From contig CANHCG010000048.1 of assembly GCA_947459055.1 (NCBI GenBank), positions 1-8,906 on the forward strand: a stretch of DNA of 8,906 nucleotides. The letters are read 5' to 3'. Origin of the DNA: Cytophagaceae bacterium. Its GTDB lineage: Bacteria; Bacteroidota; Bacteroidia; Cytophagales; Spirosomataceae. Positions 5,881 to 8,906 of the stretch are shown piece by piece (positions within the stretch are counted from its first letter, which is position 1; the number at the start of each line of letters is the position of its first letter). A program made the translations under genes and the position numbers. The notes under the pieces were generated by a model. The model saw only the letters and a list, made by a program, of their open reading frames with translations, made no database searches and had not been told where the DNA came from.

Positions 5881-6873
5881 TTAGATTAATTGATGCTTGG
5901 CCAAATATTCCGCAATTTGAACTGCATTTGTCGCCGCCCCTTTCCGTAAATTATCTGCTACAATCCAGAGATTCAAGGTATTTTTTTGTGACTCATCCCG
6001 ACGAATTCGACCTACAAAAACTTCATCCTTTCCATGCGCCGTAATCGGCATCGGATACAAGAAATTTTTCGGATCGTCTTGAACAATCACGCCTTCTTCT
6101 TTCTCCAAAATCGCACGAACCTCCGCCAAATCAAAATCATTTTCAAATTCAATATTCACCGATTCCGAGTGACCACCGATTGTCGGGATACGCACCGTCG
6201 TCGCCGTTACCTGAATCGAATCATCCATCATGATTTTTTTTGTTTCCAAAATCATTTTCATCTCCTCTTTCGTATAGCCATTGTCTTGGAATACATCGAT
6301 GTGAGGCAAAACGTTTAGGTCGATTTTGTGCGGATAAACTTTGTTATAATCGGTTTTTCCAGCGCGCTCGTCGAATAATTGGTCCACCGCTGCTTTTCCG
6401 GTACCGGTTACCGACTGGTAGGTCGACACCACCACACGTTTGATTTTATATTTTTTATGCAATGGATTTAGAATAACGACCATTTGGATCGTGGAACAAT
6501 TCGGATTCGCGATGATTTTATCCTCTGACGTTAAGGTCGAAGCATTGATTTCCGGAACGACTAATTTTTTCGTCGGGTCCATCCGCCAAGCCGATGAATT
6601 ATCCACCACCGTAATGCCAGCTGCCGCAAATTTTGGTGCTGTTTCTAGCGATGTTCCGCCGCCGGCTGAAAATATAGCGACGTTTGGTTTCATGGCGATG
6701 GCCGTTTCATAGCCCACCACGGCATATTCTTTCCCCTTAAAGCTGATTTTCTTTCCGATTGAACGCTCAGAAGCTACGGGGATGATTTCAGATACGGGGA
6801 AATTCCGTTCTGCTAATACTTTCAAAATTTCGCTGCCTACAAGTCCTGTGGCGCCTACAACTGCAACTTTCAT
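5881..6873 (-). CDS. asd: Aspartate-semialdehyde dehydrogenase
   Basis: Asd reduces aspartyl phosphate to aspartate semialdehyde with NADPH, the branch point towards lysine/diaminopimelate, threonine and methionine. At 330 residues it has the usual length. The Rossmann nucleotide-binding loop GATGLVG (7-13) is at the N-terminus, FSAGGGTS (68-75) follows, and the catalytic cysteine is C126 in NPNCST. The substrate-binding and acid-base histidine is H235 in IGGHSESV. The C-terminal [13 protein letters not shown] is the conserved family ending. The start is the ATG at 6873, 11 bases after the stop codon of the upstream small secreted-protein gene, so the two are probably co-transcribed. A hairpin terminator follows the stop codon directly. 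Confidence 0.97.
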   Translation of the reverse strand: MKVAVVGATGLVGSEILKVLAERNFPVSEIIPVASERSIGKKISFKGKEYAVVGYETAIAMKPNVAIFSAGGGTSLETAPKFAAAGITVVDNSSAWRMDPTKKLVVPEINASTLTSEDKIIANPNCSTIQMVVILNPLHKKYKIKRVVVSTYQSVTGTGKAAVDQLFDERAGKTDYNKVYPHKIDLNVLPHIDVFQDNGYTKEEMKMILETKKIMMDDSIQVTATTVRIPTIGGHSESVNIEFENDFDLAEVRAILEKEEGVIVQDDPKNFLYPMPITAHGKDEVFVGRIRRDESQKNTLNLWIVADNLRKGAATNAVQIAEYLAKHQLI

Positions 6874-6884
6874 GCTTGATAATC

Positions 6885-7385
6885 TTAAAATGGATACTTC
6901 ATTGCGATTCCAACGGCGGGATCCTGGCCGTTCGTTGAAATTTGTAAACTTATTTTTGTTTTTTGTTCATTTCCTAAGGCATTGTAGCGATTCAGCGCTC
7001 GGTTAAAATGCCGCATGCTGACCGAGCCAAAATACACATTCGCTAACGCACTCGCCCCCACCACAGACCAATAAAAGCCATCAGACACCGCATCTTTTTT
7101 CATCAGTGAATACAAGGACAAAGCCAATGTACCACTTGAAATCCATTTGATGTGGTTTTGTTGACGTTTATAAGTTAAAAACTCCCGATTAATTTCTGGG
7201 TCCTGCATCTCCATTAATGGAATTTGAAGGGCCAAGGGATTTTCTAATACCTGACGTTTATACACAAAATGGGTTCGAAAGCCTCGTGATGACCGCTCAA
7301 TTGGGAACCATTCTTTTTTGTCAAAAGCCTGTCCAAAGACCGGCAGGGCAAACCAAACAAAAAAGAGTAATTGGCTTATTTTCAC
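6885..7385 (-). CDS. Secreted or membrane-associated protein of unknown function
   Basis: I do not recognise this 166-residue protein. A signal peptide is clear (MKISQ followed by LLFFVWFALPVFG, probable cleavage after FGQA, about residue 20). Two moderately hydrophobic segments follow (about 82-96 and 103-120), then RHFNRALNRYNAL and a beta-like C-terminus ending in KYPF. The A-x3-YN element followed by a short strand with a terminal aromatic residue is common in small Bacteroidota envelope proteins, so association with the outer membrane is possible. The start appears to be a GTG at 7385, because no in-frame ATG exists before residue 58 and the signal peptide begins directly at this codon. 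It lies 49 bases after the folate gene and 11 before asd; the link with either pathway is not evident. Confidence 0.8.
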   Translation of the reverse strand: MKISQLLFFVWFALPVFGQAFDKKEWFPIERSSRGFRTHFVYKRQVLENPLALQIPLMEMQDPEINREFLTYKRQQNHIKWISSGTLALSLYSLMKKDAVSDGFYWSVVGASALANVYFGSVSMRHFNRALNRYNALGNEQKTKISLQISTNGQDPAVGIAMKYPF

Positions 7386-7405
7386 GAATGAATGCTTTAG
7401 GCCTG

Positions 7406-7413
7406 CAAAATTA
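7406..7413 (-). promoter_or_regulatory. Possible -7 promoter element upstream of the unknown secreted protein and asd
   Basis: On the minus strand these bases read TAATTTTG, an exact TAnnTTTG match, 20 bases before the GTG start at 7385. No -33 TTTG is visible at the right distance. Together with the small hairpin just upstream (7415-7435) it suggests that the secreted protein and asd could be transcribed separately from the folate gene. Confidence 0.3.
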
Positions 7414-7414
7414 G

Positions 7415-7435
7415 GGCTAAAATTGATATTTAGCC
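7415..7435 (-). terminator. Weak hairpin at the end of the folate gene
   Basis: GGCTAAA (7415-7421) and TTTAGCC (7429-7435) form a perfect seven-base stem with a seven-base loop. On the minus strand the stem starts inside the TAG stop codon of the cyclo-ligase gene, and only a short AATTTT follows, so termination would be weak. On the plus strand it is followed by eight or more T, but these encode the lysine-rich end of the cyclo-ligase and no plus-strand gene precedes them. Confidence 0.3.
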
Positions 7436-8028
7436 TATTTTTTTTGCTTAAATCGATGAATTCCTTCCGGGGATATGGCCAGGTCCAAGGCTATGTCATG
7501 CACATGTAGGTCAGAAATGGGTTCAATCGGTGTGCCTATACTGATACCGAGCGATAAACAGTCGGATTTCGTTTCTGCCAAAAAACGATCATAAAAGCCT
7601 TTTCCATAGCCCACCCGATGGCCATTTAGGTCGATGGCTAATAGGGGTACGAGTACTAGATCCCAATCCTTGGCTTGCATTTCTTGCGATGAGTGAGGTA
7701 CAGGTTCCCAAATACCCCAGGCCGAACGTTCGAATTTCGTAGCCTCATTCGTTAGGTAAGTTTGAAGGCTATAGTCGGTTGAATTCGCTCGCGGAAATCC
7801 TAATTGAAATTCGAAAGGAGATTTGGATAGCTTTTCGTGAATGGGCTGTAGGTCGATTTCGCGTTTTTCGAGAATCGATTGAAAACTTAAGATTCGAGTA
7901 CCGACCGAAAAATCTTGTAGGAATTCGAGTAGATTTTTTTGAATGGCGAGGTTCATGGAAAGCCATTTTTCATCGCTGAGATTTTTGCGTGAGGCAAGGG
8001 CTTGTTGGCGTATCGCGGCTTTTAACAT
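7435..8028 (-). CDS. fau: 5-formyltetrahydrofolate cyclo-ligase (MTHFS)
   Basis: This enzyme converts 5-formyltetrahydrofolate to 5,10-methenyltetrahydrofolate with ATP, returning stored folate to the one-carbon pool. At 197 residues it has the family length. The N-terminal K-x3-RQQALASRKNLS matches the usual basic start. The segment AWGIWEP (103-109) corresponds to the folate-binding loop, and the signature LVLVPLLAIDLNGHRVGYGKGFYDRFL (124-150) contains the ATP-binding GYGKGFYDR. The ending HDIALDLAISPEGI is also typical. The start is the ATG at 8028, divergent from ileS with about 98 bases between the start codons. The symbol follows E. coli fau (ygfA). Confidence 0.95.
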   Translation of the reverse strand: MLKAAIRQQALASRKNLSDEKWLSMNLAIQKNLLEFLQDFSVGTRILSFQSILEKREIDLQPIHEKLSKSPFEFQLGFPRANSTDYSLQTYLTNEATKFERSAWGIWEPVPHSSQEMQAKDWDLVLVPLLAIDLNGHRVGYGKGFYDRFLAETKSDCLSLGISIGTPIEPISDLHVHDIALDLAISPEGIHRFKQKK

Positions 8029-8078
8029 TTATTCCATTCAAAATTCCCTGCAAAGTAACATAAGGTTCACAATTTTCG

Positions 8079-8086
8079 TATTTTTG
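8079..8086 (+). promoter_or_regulatory. -7 promoter element for ileS
   Basis: TATTTTTG matches the Bacteroidota -7 consensus TAnnTTTG exactly, 40 bases before the GTG start at 8127. The -33 position holds no clear TTTG, so confidence is moderate. The region between the two divergent genes (8029-8126) contains no T-box-like structure that I can see; such leaders are long and none would fit here. Confidence 0.4.
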
Positions 8087-8126
8087 CCTCAATTTTGCCT
8101 GATATTATTCAAAAAACCAAAGATCC

Positions 8127-8906
8127 GTGAGCTTCAAAGAATACAAAAATTTGGATTATGCTGCCTTAGCCGATGAAATTTTAGATTTCTGGACGAAAAA
8201 TGATATTTTCGAAAAGTCAATCTCGACGCGCGAAGGAAAGCCTACGTTTACGTTTTTTGAAGGGCCGCCTTCGGCTAACGGCACCCCAGGTATCCACCAC
8301 GTCATGGCTCGTGCCATTAAGGATATTTTTTGCCGCTATCAAACCCTAAAAGGAAAACAAGTAAAGCGAAAAGGAGGCTGGGATACCCACGGATTACCGG
8401 TGGAATTACAAGTAGAAAAAGAATTAGGTATCACCAAAGAGGACATTGGTAAAACGATTTCGGTCGAAGAATATAACCAACGCTGCCGGGAAACCGTCAT
8501 GAAATTCACAGATCAATGGAACGACCTTACTCAGAAAATGGGCTATTGGGTCGATCTCGAAAATCCTTATGTGACCTACCAGGCACCTTACATTGAAAGC
8601 GTTTGGAATCTGTTGAAACGCCTTTACGACCAAGGTTTATTGTACAAGGGATACACGATTCAGCCTTATTCGCCCGCGGCGGGAACGGGACTTTCGTCCC
8701 ATGAATTAAACCAACCGGGTTGTTATCGGGACGTCAAAGACACCTCCCTAACGGCCCAATTTGCCGCCATTCGAAACCAAGCCTCTGAATTTTTATTTCA
8801 AGCTGCTGCTGGCGCGCCGGTGTATCTATTAGCCTGGACGACCACCCCTTGGACCTTGCCTTCGAACTCCGCGCTTACCGCTGGAAAAAATATAACCTAT
8901 GTCTTA
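8127..8906 (+). CDS. ileS: Isoleucyl-tRNA synthetase, 3'-truncated by window edge
   Basis: IleS attaches isoleucine to its tRNA. The first 260 codons are present; the full protein is usually over 1,000 residues. The frame is open only from 8103 after an in-frame TGA at 8100-8102, it has no ATG in this region, and the family N-terminus (SFKEYKNLDYAALADEILDFW) begins right after the GTG at 8127, so GTG is the start. The Rossmann core shows FFEGPPSANGTPGIHH (43-58), WDTHGLPVE (85-93) and QPYSPAAGTGLSSHE. The editing domain begins with WTTTPWTLPSN (237-247). The class I signature is GIHH rather than HxGH. Together with the general sequence type this places the protein in the eukaryote-like IleRS2 group common in Bacteroidota. 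Confidence 0.97.
   Translation, partial: MSFKEYKNLDYAALADEILDFWTKNDIFEKSISTREGKPTFTFFEGPPSANGTPGIHHVMARAIKDIFCRYQTLKGKQVKRKGGWDTHGLPVELQVEKELGITKEDIGKTISVEEYNQRCRETVMKFTDQWNDLTQKMGYWVDLENPYVTYQAPYIESVWNLLKRLYDQGLLYKGYTIQPYSPAAGTGLSSHELNQPGCYRDVKDTSLTAQFAAIRNQASEFLFQAAAGAPVYLLAWTTTPWTLPSNSALTAGKNITYVL

Noticed and set aside
5697..6712. Several long open frames on the plus strand opposite pdxJ and asd
   Set aside because: They are antisense to well-supported genes, show no family motifs or signal peptides, and reflect the lack of stops opposite conserved coding sequence.
8029..8126. T-box or attenuator leader for ileS
   Set aside because: Only about 98 bases separate the divergent genes, with no specifier hairpin or antiterminator pair, and T-boxes are not typical of this phylum.

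Overview
This is an ordinary-looking housekeeping stretch of a Bacteroidota chromosome, probably from the Cytophagales side of the phylum (the phylum is well supported, the order is a guess). The case rests on several points: the protein families look Bacteroidota-like, no Shine-Dalgarno sequences precede the starts, leaders are A/T-rich, several upstream regions carry the Bacteroidota -7 element TAnnTTTG, and an ECF sigma factor of the conserved Bacteroidota type is present. I see no mobile element, CRISPR array, tRNA or rRNA, and no gene-free stretch longer than about 220 bases.

Layout. Bases 1-1009 (+) hold the 3' nine-tenths of prfB (release factor 2), cut at the window edge just after its probable +1 frameshift site. 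Facing it on the minus strand is a compact three-gene operon (2068 to 1006): a DksA/TraR-like regulator that has lost its zinc ligands, a holin-superfamily-III-like membrane protein and a small membrane protein. It has a good promoter candidate at 2165-2197. Next, also on the minus strand, come an ECF sigma factor (4223-3624), an overlapping 70-residue partner gene, nth (endonuclease III) and a pnuC-type vitamin transporter; the four may form one transcription unit. A lone plus-strand gene (4444-5067) encodes a secreted protein made of two tandem copies of one domain and ends in a strong bidirectional terminator.

From 8028 down to 5132 on the minus strand lie a 5-formyltetrahydrofolate cyclo-ligase gene, a small secreted or membrane protein of unknown function, asd (aspartate-semialdehyde dehydrogenase) and pdxJ (pyridoxine 5'-phosphate synthase). 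A terminator hairpin sits directly between asd and the pdxJ start codon. Divergent from this block, ileS (isoleucyl-tRNA synthetase) starts at a GTG at 8127 and runs off the right end. Its class I signature motif is the swapped form GIHH instead of HxGH.

How the genes relate: most are independent core functions (translation termination and tRNA charging, base-excision repair, amino-acid, folate and B6 metabolism). The two parts with regulatory character are the DksA-like/membrane-protein operon and the sigma factor with its small overlapping partner. I do not see a convincing new defence or biosynthetic system. The best leads are the zinc-less DksA-like protein with an intact DxxDxA tip, the sigma factor's small partner, the duplicated secreted protein, the asd-pdxJ hairpin and the GIHH synthetase.
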